Shown here one piece after another: positions 40,427 to 52,735 of a stretch of DNA of 64,000 bases. The DNA lies in contig WARS01000011.1 of NCBI GenBank assembly GCA_008933995.1, positions 14,599,516 to 14,663,515 on the forward strand, written 5' to 3'. This DNA is from Datnioides undecimradiatus. Taxonomy: Eukaryota; Chordata; Actinopteri; Lobotiformes; Datnioididae. The translations under genes and the position numbers were made by a program. Within the stretch, counting starts at the first letter, position 1. Each line of letters opens with the position of its first letter. The notes under the pieces are model-generated. The model made no database searches. It was not told the DNA's origin and worked only from the letters and a program-made list of their open reading frames with translations.

Positions 40427-41250
40427 ACTTTCAGTCTCAACTGTCACACGGCATTCAGCTGAGTGCACGTTTATCGGTGAGGAATTTCATCTCTGTCTGT
40501 GTCTTTGGGAAACTTGTGAAGAAGTGACTAATGTTGCAGTGATAATAATTAAGACTAATGTCAGACCACCTACAGAGTACGGTGTCTCGGTTTGGACCTG
40601 AGTTTGTTTCACCAAATCTTTCAGTGATTAGCCCCAAGATTCAGAATAAATCGTCAGTGCTGAACCCCCCGAAGTCACCGGAAGGTTGCATACTCTTACT
40701 TATCACTCATACTGGTGGTAGTTTAGAATAGAGATCCAACACAATTCAGACGTGAGCTAAAAAGCTAAAGGTTCAGCAGAGAGATACCACTGTTTGCACA
40801 TCTGAACACAACAAAGGCTTTTATCTGACTTTCTGAGTGCTCATCCTGCATTTACCCTCCCGAAAAATCATATTGAACAGTTTCCAACTGAGAGTATAGC
40901 TCATTAATAACATCAACAGCAGCAATGGCAGCCAAATAATTACATTCCCCAACCCAAAATAAACAGCAGCGTGTAGTCACTCTGTGCGCAAAAGTGTCTT
41001 GTTTTCTGATCTGCGGTGCAGAAAACTCTGCCTTCATTTTCATTTGGTCTGTCTGTCATCGTGACATCTCTCTCCCGAGGGTTCACACCGAGTTCCCCTG
41101 CCCTGGGCTTGGCTCTGTGTGGGTGGGGTGTGTATGGGTGTACAGAGAGAGTGTGTGTGTGTGTGCGTACCTTTAACTTGATCTTCACATAGATGTGTGC
41201 TTGTGTGCTTGTTAGAGAGAGGAGGAGTTAGGGAGGGAGCAGTGTGTACA

Positions 41251-41266
41251 GTATGCATATGCATAC
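41251..41266. repeat. Perfect 16-bp palindrome GTATGCATATGCATAC
   Basis: An exact palindrome of alternating purine-pyrimidine character, followed by GTGCATGTGCATGTGC. It lies between a GT tract and a GA tract. Confidence 0.9.
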
Positions 41267-41294
41267 ATATTTATGTGCATGTGCATGTGCAAAA

Positions 41295-41323
41295 TAGAGA
41301 GAGAGAGAGATAGAGACAGAGAG
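41295..41323 (+). repeat. (GA)n tract
   Basis: GAGAGAGAGA with TAGAGACAGA interruptions. Confidence 0.9.
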
Positions 41324-41438
41324 GCTGACAGAAGCAGGTTTCTTGATAAAGCATTGATGGCTGCCTTTGATGCCGGCTTCCCCACTGTATCAGATTCCAC
41401 CGACCAGATGATAATCTAGCAGAGGGCTGCAGAGCGAA

Positions 41439-41440
41439 AC

Positions 41441-41494
<54 letters not shown>
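41439..41494 (+). repeat. (AC)n microsatellite, longest dinucleotide tract here
   Basis: About 56 bases of AC with a single G interruption near 41445. Confidence 0.97.
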
Positions 41495-41496
<2 letters not shown>

Positions 41497-42028
41497 TCTC
41501 TATTCATCAGCTGTAACCGTTCGCTCTCCCTCCATGTGGCCCTCGTGTACTTGAATGCTGTAACCATTAGATGCCAGAGGCAGAAAGCCAGCTAGCACTT
41601 TGTCCCATTATACTGTCAATGCTAATATCAGTAGCCCGCTCCACGTGGTAATTCTATGCATCCCGACCCCTTTGGGCGTACAACAACACTTCTGTTCTCA
41701 ACAGCTGCACAACTCAAAACACAAACACAGCAACACTTTTTACTCTCTGCGTGTCTGTGGCTGATAAAACAGCCCATTAAACACTTTCAATATATCTAAA
41801 TATCAATATGTTGGAGTGCATTTATATTCACCCTCCTCTTTAATGCGTTTATGTACATTGCTTTGAGCTTCGTTGATGCGCCGGTGGCTACAGGAAGGCA
41901 TTTCCTCCTTTTATGGAGCTTCTGCATTGTGAGGCTGAAGGAATAATCAAATAACGAACAAGCTGTTGAAATTCAGACACAGGTTCACCCAGTGGCTCTT
42001 TTGAATATTAATGCGCTGTTTGCTTTCT

Positions 42029-42058
42029 GTGTGTGCGCGCGTGTGCGTGTGTGTGTGT
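42029..42058 (+). repeat. (GT)n/(GC) alternating tract
   Basis: GTGTGTGCGCGCGTGTGCGT followed by GTGTGTGT. Strict purine-pyrimidine alternation makes it capable of Z-DNA. Confidence 0.9.
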
Positions 42059-42837
42059 CTCTGGTCAACACGAATGGGAAGAAAAATTACATCGATTCAG
42101 ATCCCTTTGTGGCTCATGTAGTATTGACCCAGCTGAAACAGTTAAATCAGGCGTAAATGATCTTTCATGAGGGAAAAAAAAAAATGAGTGAGGGAAATCA
42201 GAGGTTGGGCAAATATTTACCGGAGTGGACCCATTATGCAAATTACTATCTATGCTTCTTGTTCATCCCCACGCGTAAATAATAAGCCCTCGCTGTGTAT
42301 TGTACTCTTTTCGATATAATCAGTTCCTCAACAGTTTTCAGGAACCTTAATTGAGGCAGGAAGGTCAGGGGTCCCCTCTCGAGGGCGATTTTGAAAAAGA
42401 GTAAAACTCTCAGAGCATAGCCATAATATTGACATATTGACATTTAAATCTTTATGCATGACCCCACTCTTCTCTCATTGACCCCACTCAATTCTCATTA
42501 TTTGGTGCAGCAGCATCTGACCTGTGGCCAGGGCAGCTAGTCCACGTGGCCTCCCCTTCGACTTGTGTTTAACCTCCAGTTAACTCGTCGTGCCGGATCA
42601 CCTCATGGATCAGCGTCCTGTGTGACATGTCACGAGTGGACACTTGTAATGATTGGCATCATGCTTGTTTTTTGTCACATCTAAGTACAAGCATAAATCT
42701 TTGTCGTCTCAACAGCGCAGTTAACTGTTGTGTAGCGTATAATCATTACAGTGATTTTGCCTTCATAAATACCACATGAATGTTAAAAATAATATGAAAC
42801 ATTGTACTTTGCTTTCATACGTATACTTTACATTTTC

Positions 42838-43157
42838 CATCCATTCATTTTCAGAATCACTTTATCCCTTTCGGGGTTGTGGGGATGCTGGAGCCTATCC
42901 CAGTAGCCGTTGGGCGGGAGGCGGGGTGCACCCAGGGCAGGTCGCCAGTCTGTCGCTTGGGCTGACACATACAGACAAACTAACTTAGTCACACTAACTT
43001 TTACTCCTGTGGTGAATTTAGAGTTCCCAGTTCACCTGTCATGCATGTTTTTGGGTGGTCAGAGGAAACCAGAGTACCCGTGGGGAACCCATGCAGACAA
43101 GGAGAGAACATGCAAACGCAACACAGGAAGGACCCCGTCGGGGATTGAAAATGGGAC
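42838..43157 (-). mobile_element. LINE-type 3' tail repeat, inverted copy
   Basis: The + strand reads CCATCCATTCATTTTCAGAA, TTTATCCCTTTCGGGG, GATGCTGGAGCCTATCCCAG, GGTGCACCCAGGGCAGGTCG, GTTTTTGGGTGGTCAGAGGA and GAGAACATGCAAACGCAACA. This is the reverse complement of the same non-LTR tail family as at 35742-35846, but longer (about 320 bp). Family assignment beyond L2/RTE-like non-LTR tail is from memory of such repeats. Confidence 0.8.
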
Positions 43158-43420
43158 CTTCCTTTACCTTATTATTCAGGTAAAATAGTGGTAATCCCAC
43201 AATGTTAAAATACTTTACTACAAGTGAAAACTAAGCAATAAGAAATATGCAGACATGAAATATGCTGAATGACTATTTTCAAGTGTAAAGTACTATATTA
43301 TATTGCTGGAATACTATTACTGATGCATCAATGTACACAGCCTTTTTATGATCTAGCAGGTTGAGGTGGTATATGACAGATAACTACTGGTACTGGAACT
43401 TCTGTGTTTCTTCAAACAAA
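43158..43420 (-). mobile_element. Decayed interspersed repeat, family B, inverted copy
   Basis: Read on the + strand it runs CCTTTACCTTATTATTCAGG, then TACTTTACTACAAGTGAAAA, ATTATATTGCTGGAATACTA, TTACTGATGCATCAATGTAC and GCAGGTTGAGGTGG. This is the reverse complement of the block order at 25040-25320. It directly abuts the LINE-type tail at 42838-43157. Confidence 0.7.
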
Positions 43421-46400
43421 GAATATATTTTTATATTTTAAAATCCCTTACTTCAAGAAAACAAAGACAATGTGATAAGTTGTTTTTGTCACTATTTCAG
43501 CTACTTTGAATGCACAGACACAAAGATTTAGATTTAATTGGTGGTATAACTCCTAATTCAGAGAGTCTTACCAGAGAGAATTAAAAGCTTTAGCATAATG
43601 TGTACTGGACATATAAGAAAATATCATGTAGTGCTTTTAGTGAAATATCAGCACAGTAAAAGAGCAGGAAGACATCAATAGAACCTCTAAATAAGCTCAA
43701 TGCCTCCAAATCTGTGGCAGACCACAATAACTGAAATATTGTGCTCTCAACAACTTCCATATAAAGCCATATGTCCAGCTGACCACTTAGGTATTGTAGG
43801 GATGGAACAGGTGCAAGAACGGCAGGGATGGACGAGGAGTGCACAAGGGGTTAAATGTCGATGTCAGACACTGGCAGTTGATTACAGAGCCGGAGGTGCA
43901 GCGAAGCCTCTGTCACTTTGGCTCAGCCTTGCAATGTGGCGCAAAAGCTTTTATCACCAGATAAAGGAGCATGTGGAGGAAGCAGCTTAAATGCATCTAC
44001 AGTGTCAACAAGAAGTGGCAAGTAAGAGGACTGAAGGAACAGCCGGGCACGCAACCTCTGAATGAGCATTTAAGATACTTGTGTTATTGTTGAGATAATT
44101 TGATTTAAGTGCTGAAAATATTTTAATCCCCTCAGATTTTACATTTGTCATCAGTTTTGTGTGTCTGGATCATCAAAACTGTATTCTTAGCATGGACGTT
44201 TATTCTTGATCTGCAGAAACAGTATATACATTATGTGTAAAATGATTATCTAATAGCTCAATATTCGCTCCTTTTAGGTCTGTTTTGCTCTGTTTCTGAG
44301 GGAAATATGTGGCTCTTTAGTTGCTAAATGCTCCCCTGTGTTCAACATCTAGTTGCTAACTGTGTTTGTCTGCTGAGCAGGTAGGGTACACAGCAGGTTT
44401 TTAGAGCTTTTCCACTGAAAACAGCTGCTAGCTGCAGCGAGAAAATATTATAGTGAGGCTGGACAATGGGTCAAAACTCATTATGATGCTCAGTAAAGCG
44501 GCAGAGCAGATTTGGATGATAATGTAATGTGATGCACACTGTTATAATGAAAATATTGATTATACCTGCATTAAAAATGAAAGTCAAGTTTCTTAAAAGC
44601 GGAAAAAACTTAGTTAGTAGACGTTTGGGATTATTTGGTTGCATTCAACTCTGTTATTTTAGACATATTTACATTCTGTCTTGACTTGTAGATGGAAACA
44701 AGGGTTTTTAGAATACATTTGACAAAATACAACCTTTTATAGCCTTAAAATGTACATAAAATCTCTGTCTGTTCATCATTTCTTACATGAAAAGCTCAAG
44801 CAACACATCCACCTCTGAAAGGGTTTAATAGACAACTAGAGTATAAGTACAGATTGGACCTCTAAGCCAGTAGCAGTCATGGGCAAATCTCTGGGGTTTC
44901 TCATCCTCTCTGAAAACAATGCATTACTTCTCATTTCTCTGGTGGTTGGACCTCATTGTTAAAACAGAATACGCAGTGTGGCTGTTGCACGGCTGGAATA
45001 GCATGAATTAGGATAAAAAGCTGCATGTGTCTGTGGGAGACTGGGATTTTGTTTCGCAAATCAGCTCCTGCATGTAGCACCAAACATGTATGTGCTCACT
45101 ATGCTGAGAGAAATAATGAGTTATATAAAGGCTCACTATAATCCATGAGTCATTATCGGCTCAGATGACTGTCATTTTTGATTCACCATGTAATGTAATG
45201 GTTCACTATAATCCCTCTATCCGGTAATGACTAATAATTTAAATAGACACGATAATCATGTCTGCATATTATCAGTGAATAACAGCAGGTACCTCTGCTA
45301 TTGTTCATTTTGATAATTAAAAAAAAAAATGTAATTCACAGAAATCAGCTCAACTGAACCCTTTTCAGTAGAGACTTCAGAGCATGTTATAATATTAGAG
45401 CTCAGAGTTGAACTCACTGGTGCTCAGGGAGCATTTCAGGACATAATAGGAAGTTATTATTCACAGAAGATCCGCCAAACTTATGCAAACCGAGGTGAGT
45501 TCACGCTCCGCGGGTCAAAACCAGGACAGCCTCATTAATGAAGTGCAATCCCACTATGATGGCCAGTCAACCAACACTTCCAATAATGATTGCTGGAACG
45601 GCCCACAAACGGTTCCTTGCATTTTAAGGTTTTTCTAACAGGCCATATAAAACAGCTGCCAAAACACCATTAGCGTTTGGCTGTCGAGCAGCGTGGAGTA
45701 TTATCCGTTCTCATCTGAGGTATTCTTGGCAGTACAGTGTAAGGTTGTCTTGTGACCGCTGCCCTCGGCGACCTCTGAGACCTCAAGGTGTGCAAGAGCT
45801 CTCCGGGTCCCTGCACTTTATCTGTCATGGCTATTTCAGGGATAAGTTGCACAGAGTTTGGTCTGGAGTGTTAAACCTCTTAAAACAGACTATTGTTCGA
45901 AAGGTTATCTGAGGGTAAACTCACACCCTACTCTGTGTTCAGTGTGCTACTTTTGGATCAGACACACTCGTAAAAGTCCGTATGGAGTAGGATTTTCTTC
46001 CCCAAAACATTCTTTTTATTGATGTTTTCAGGCAGTGTGGGTAACACAATACTTGTAAAGTGAAGATTGTCTTCCAGTGACGCATGTAAAAAATATTTGA
46101 TATAAGATCAGATTGTTGTGTTAATGTAAGTATAATTTTCCCTTATACAGCTTATTTCACCACACAGCTTATGTGTATGTGCTGTCCTTTATTGGAGGGT
46201 TGACCTGGAGCCTGTGTGACAGCTTTCATGCTAGCAGACATAAGTATTTTAAGGAGATACTCATCCTGCGCTTTAAGTCTTTTCAGGATTTTGCCCAGGT
46301 AAAATGTGGCAAAAGAGGAATCAGCTTCTAAATCCCAAACATTTCACTTCTTCTTTAGAAATCCTTTTTCAGCTTCTCTGTAGACATCTCATTTTTGGAG

Positions 46401-47286
46401 TAAGATACTCTATCCCACATTTTGTCCGTGGCAAAGTGTGTAACTGTTCCTCAAATTAGTATTTTTACTGTTTCAGCCTTGTTTGTTGTTGGTACAATTC
46501 AATGCAATGAGACAACTGTTGGATCACAGAGAGCATTATATTATTGGGAGCCAACTTTTGGTGCAGCGTTGCCTCACAACCATGGTGGTCTTGTGTAAAC
46601 CTAGAATATTAATGCATGCCATAGGGGAGACAACAAAGATTATAAAGCTGCAGCGTTTTAGCTGCAGTTTTGTCATGCATTACTGTCCCATGTCATGATT
46701 TTCTCTTCCTTCATTTTTGAAATTCCCACCGGGCTATTTGTCTGTGGGTGGAAGCTATTTTAAATCCAGGGTCAGGCGAATGATGATGGGGAACATTTCC
46801 AAGAGAAACCAACTGAGCCCAGAGTGGGGTGTTAAAGCAAATCCAAACAAACAATGCTGGCTTGTGTCTGGGAGATACTGTCGTGTCTGTCTACATCACA
46901 GGCACCAAATAGTCCACGGGATACGTCTCTCAAACCCCGGAGCCAAAACAAGTCCAGTTATTCTGCATGAGTCACAGTTCCACTACCAAAGACAACTGAA
47001 TGTGAGTGCCAAAGCGCCAATGCGTTGACAGATGAGGCCTCTGTGTAGCCTGCAGGCAGCTCAAACCTTGATGGAACTGCAAGTGTTGGGAGCTGTTGTG
47101 GAACAATTCCTGGAAGGCTTTCTTTGGCCTTGGAAGTGACTTAACAGTGACAGCTAATGTATCTCTGACATTTAGCAGTCAAACCCAGCAACACCCAATC
47201 CTCTGAGTGGCTTGATCAAAGCAAAACCCTTGATAGATGCTGCTCAGGGACTGCGTACTCAAAACAAGAGAAGAACTGCAGCCAAA

Positions 47287-47482
47287 GCTTATTTTCACTA
47301 TCAATTAATGTGTCGACCACTTTTTGGATTAATTGATGAATCATTTTGTCTATAAAATGTCGGAAAACTGGGACTAATACTTATTCCAGGTTTCTACAAT
47401 CAAAAGTGACATCCTCAGATTGCTTGTTCTGTCTGATCAGCAGTCTAATAACTCAAGATATTCAGAAACATCCAAAACAGCT
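47287..47482 (+). mobile_element. Decayed interspersed repeat, family A copy 5
   Basis: Blocks CTTATTTTCACTATCAATTA, TTGGATTAATTGATGAATCA, TCTATAAAATGTCGGAAAAC, TCAAAAGTGACATCCTCAGA and TTGCTTGTTCTGTCTGATCA identify the family. The 3' half is missing or unrecognisable. Confidence 0.75.
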
Positions 47483-50400
47483 ACTTGTAGACGTTGCGGC
47501 GAGACTGTTTTGTCAAATGCTGTTTCCAAGGTCTAGAAAGAACTTTCTACGTCAACTCAGGCTTAGAAAAATGGACATTTGAACAGTCATTCCCATCCTT
47601 TTTTTGCTCGTGAACCCTTGATTTAAAGCAATGTATACTCGTGTCAGTGCTCACTCATTACTCATCATTACTTTTCACTTAAGATATTCAATTAGACAAA
47701 TCCAAATCTTTGTATTGATAAATAATCTGTCAACTAACAGCTTCAGCATAGGTCAAAAGATAAGCAAGATAAGCACTCCAGGTATTTCTAATAAAGGTTT
47801 TATCAATAATCTCTCAGTATCTAGTCGAACGTATCAAGCACCAAGACAGCTGGATTCATTCATACTGCATCACACTGAAGCAAGATCTGTAGATGCATGC
47901 ATTATATTAGACGGGGATCCAAAAATGTTCTTCCCCCAGCTGACTCCGAGACCTTGATTGTATAATGAATTCAACTTATTAGACTCCAGTAGCTGTCTCA
48001 TTAGCCATCTCTCCCTCACTGCATGCATATATTTACTGCCAAGCAAAAATTACCGAAGAAAGAATTGCCCTGTTAAATTCTCATTTGGTCAAGAATAGAC
48101 TCTCTCTTGTCAGCTACTGGATGATACTAATCACTGCAAAGTTTTGACGTGTCATAATTACCCCTTCTGCTGTTTCTATGCGTGGTTAAAACTTAAGGAA
48201 ATGTACAGCGATCCTTGTCTTATCACCTTTATCGTTTTGATATTTGTTGCTTAGTCAAGTTGAAATGAGGCTGGAGCGGTGTAGTGAGGTGAAATGAGCA
48301 ATGCTCGGATCTGTGAGGAACCACTGCCGGGGGAGGTTTATTTCCAGATGAATGCTGATATTGCCCTCTGCAGAAATAGCAACTCAGAGCCTTTCTACAG
48401 TATATTGTCCTTAACAATGTGATGCTGCACTGCCAGTTTTATTAGGTTCTAGGTATTAATCAAAGCTATCAATATCAATAAACAAAAGCCTCCATTATTT
48501 TCCAATCTGCCTTGATCCAAAGTGATGATGAATTAAGGGTGTGAGACAAAGTGAAGAAGGAAGCAGAATGGTTTCCATCAACATGACAGCTCTCAGCAGG
48601 TAGACACGCAGCAAGCCAGCAGCAGATGTAAGTTTGATTACAGCCTTTCTCTCATATCCCGCTTGTGTTAGGCTAACAAACCATTACCAAGTCAAAAACA
48701 GAAACAGACCACCCATGCAGGAAGGTGGCTGCACTGCACAATAGCTGAGTCCATTATGTTTCCATACTGGACAAACTCTCCACAACAAGCTCTATGGCAA
48801 CCCTGCTGTGTTATTCTCTCTTTGCTTTTTTGACTGTATTCATTTCCTCTGCACTCCATTGTGGGTGTTAATTACTACATGTTACATTTTTACCCATATC
48901 TCCTGTGACGTAAACGTCTCCCGAGCGACATCAAGCCACCAGACCAAAACACGCTGCTGCTGCTGCCTCTGGGCTTTATTTAGAATATTTGATCTGGAAA
49001 ATTTATTCAGGTGACTGATTGTATAAACTAAAGAAGAACCTCTGTTCATCAGCTAAATTTATGTTGAATTCTGCAGCTCTGAGCTGTCAGTGATGCAACA
49101 CAAATAAATAGACAGTTGCTATCCTGAAAGTGCTTTTCAGTTTTTAATGGAAAAACACCTAGGCTGCACCTTCACTGTATTGAGGTAAATAGCAGAAAAA
49201 GAAAAAGGACTGAACAGACATTTGGTCACGACCAGAGCCCAGAATTAGCACCCACCACTTGCCAGATGCTAGTAAAAATCAAATGTCGCCTAATTAAATT
49301 AATGAGGTCAGCCATCATTGGCAGGTTGCTGAAATAGGCCGAAGTCACTGCAAACTGTCATCACTGCAACGCTGAAGCTGATTGACTATGTTTGTTTTGC
49401 TTCTGCTCTGCACACCTGCGGCAGCATACAGAGGGGAATGAACTTCACAGATGAGGGTGTGAGGGGAGATTTGCTGTGTGTGACAACAATAAGTTACAGT
49501 GTAAGTGTAAGAGTTCATTCTTCACTTTTAATTACATCATTTTTCAACGGGCCAGTTGAAAAATATTTTGATTCATTGAAATTTCCCTTATTAGTCTGTG
49601 CAACTGTTTGCGTGTCTATGATTTTGACCATTTAGATCATTTGTAATAACTGGAGAGGGAGATCTGTGAGTCACTTTCTCTTTTTATTCTGGCTCACCAG
49701 TTTTTGTGGTAGGATCAGGGTCATCAGGGAGGTTTTGTAAAAGCTTTCAGGGCAATAAAATAAAATTTGTTCATGGGATTGTGTTTCTTTCTTGCCTGTC
49801 CATATTAAATATAGTAAATCAAATTTAAAATCAGCATCATGCAGGCCAGAGTTAAATCTGGTTAAGCCTGAGGTTATAGCCGGCGCAGAAGGCTAACAAA
49901 GGTCTCCACATAATCTATGTTCTTTACAAAAACACACAAAACTCTGAAAAGTAAACTCTTAACAGTAAATAATATCGTGACTGTGATATTCACAGTAAGT
50001 TAAACTGCTTGTGACCCTAAGTTAACTCCTTTTATATTTTGACTTCAGCATTTTAGTTTAGCGCTGTTTTTATGTTGTAATAAACACCGTGTGTGGTGGC
50101 TCTGCTGGTCCGTCCATTGGCTTGACCCCGGATTTAGACCCATGCCTGTGTGACATCCACAACTCCACCTATCGTACGCATGCAATGCTATTCATTCATC
50201 ATCCATCCACTGTACTGCCTATGGCTGCCTGCCTTCACCCATTGCCGGTTGCACTCGACACAATTCAATCCTGTGTGCCAGTGACAATCATTAGATCACA
50301 GCTCTAAGTCTCCCATCGTGGGCTTATACCCTGATGAATGGCTGAAGGGCTTCTGAGTGAAGCAGTAATGTCATCAAAAGTGAATGAAACCCAATTTATT

Positions 50401-52499
50401 ATGATGACAGTCAAAGGGAGCATCAATTAGGCACAGGGCTCGCTACAGCAGAATACTGATCAGTGTTTGGACGCATGCCCATCAGCAGACCTAGATACCA
50501 GAAGCAGTCACTTTGCTTGTGTGCACTCATTCCCCATGTGAAGTGGGAGTCTTGTGTCTGTACTTCACTTCGAATGCTCACGAACTCATTGGTTTTATAA
50601 TGTGATTGATAATGCACATTAACATGGATTTAGGGTCGGTGTAGCAACGAAGAGAATGTTCTGCAGAAGACACAAAACTAATAACGAGGCACGCAGGGGT
50701 GCATAAATATCCAGCTACTATCATCCATACGAAAAGGTTATGTGAATACTCAAAATGACAGGCCTAAAAATAAGTTAAGCTGTAGCGAGAGAGAGAATTG
50801 CAATGTCGAGCTCGTGCCTTTACAAACTTGAAAGCTTCTCGGATAAAAGACATAGCAGTCCAAAATAAATAAATAATGATTTTTAGAAAGCATAATAATG
50901 TGTCACAGACTTTGAAGTTAACAAAAATAAGACTTGGACAAGAATGTTCATGAGATAGACCGAGCATATCACTGCGTGTAATCTCCAAATAGCCCAGAAT
51001 CTTCTGCTGAACTTTCCCTCATCAAACCTCTGACAGATTTGGGTCTCCTGCTGTGTTGTGATGAAAAGTGTGCTGTTATATTCGCAGTGGTTGCCGCAGT
51101 AATTGGTCACTTAATATCTCCTTCTTCTCTCGGGCAACAACAGTAGGACACATGTAGACAAATAAACGAGCTCCGTGTGCTTCTGGTTACCCCGGGAGTC
51201 AGTTAATTTTTTAGATATTTCCTCTCATAAGAGCCTTTACATTTACTCCCAGAGTGGCAACGCTGAGCTGTCGTGGTCTTTATGTATATTTTAGTTTGAT
51301 CTCAGACATAAACAGCAAGTAGCAAGACCCTCCATCTGTGTCGCATGCCTGTTCAGCTGGGCGGCATGTCCTATTTTCAGTCCCAGGGAGCTATGCACTG
51401 TGTACTATGCTGTGTGCGCCCGTCTGCATGCGCGCCTGTATATTTACAGTACACGCTCTGCTTCACTACCATCAGGCTCATTACACAAACCCTTCACATT
51501 CACGTCTTCTTTGTAAACAAGCCCAGCACTGCGATGAAGTGAACCTTGCCCTTTTATTGCCTGTGCAGCACAGGGAGTAATGTGACAATGATGTGATGTC
51601 TCCATGAGAATAAAACAGAGGGGAGCAGGAATAATGTATAGAAAACCCTGGTAAAAGGCCACAGCAGTGGAAAGAAAGAGGAGTCTGTTTGCAGGGGGAT
51701 TTGAGAGGATGGGAATCCCTCGTCATACTGCACGTTGTCATCTGGCAGTACACTGAAGCTCTCACCAGGAGTAAAAAGATTGGAAAAAACATATAAAATG
51801 CCACTCTAACAAGTCTCCTGGGACCCCAGCTGCCTGGCTTTCTGAAGAGGGAACAGCTTGTCTGATCTAAAATGCTTTAAAATACTCCAACAAAAACAGC
51901 TTGCTCTTCTCCACGTACATATTCTGACCATGCGGTCCATAGTAACAGCTTTTGTACATTGGTTCGGTCATGTGCAACCAAACATGGCAACAAGTAGAGG
52001 CTGGAGCAGGTAGAACGACAGTGACTAACACAGTAACTGAGAGGGAGTGGGATTCTCCAAGGTGTTTCCTCCATTAGATTTGGTTTATCCACGGAGGCTC
52101 AATTAAACAGGCCCATATTTTTTTTCAGTGACGCTTGACTTCACGTTCGTGCGGCTACATAACATATTTATAAGCAGCTGGGAGCTGCATCTCACCCAGA
52201 GTAAAGACAAATATGTGTTCTCTTAGGCCTGTTGTGCAGGTAGTCTGAAAAGGTTCGTTTCTAAAGAACAAGGTCAAACCAGGTTCAGTCTAACCAGGTC
52301 AGGTAAAATCCCACTGTATGGCTGCAGGTGTCAGGTTGCTATGTCAATATGTGTTCCTTTTTAAGAAAATAGAAAAAAAAGGAAAAGTATATATTTGAAC
52401 CCACGAACAGAACCCTAAGTGCTGGACCTGTGAAGATTTCTAATTCTGAAGTCTGCGACACCAATTTATCACAATTTACCAAAATCGAAAAAGCATTTT

Positions 52500-52735
52500 T
52501 TTTCTTGATTAGTTGTTTGTTCAATATACCATGAGAAAAGGTGAAGAGTGGCCATCCCAATATCCTTGAGCTCAGAGTGAAGTCATTCAGTACCCTATTT
52601 TCTCTGATCAACAGTCCAAACCTGGAAAATATTAAATATACTGTAATAGAAGACCAAAAACAACAGTGAATTCTCAGATATAAGAACGTGGATCCATCAA
52701 ATGTTTTATACTTTTTCTGAAAAAACAACATTAAA
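52500..52735 (+). mobile_element. Decayed interspersed repeat, family A copy 6
   Basis: Recognisable blocks are TTGATTAGTTGTTTGTTCAA, AGTGAAGTCATTCAGT, TTCTCTGATCAACAGTCCAA and TACTGTAATAGAAGACCAAA. It is strongly diverged. Confidence 0.6.

Noticed and set aside
42236-42243. Octamer ATGCAAAT as a POU-factor site
   Set aside because: One 8-mer is expected by chance in 64 kb; no supporting cluster.
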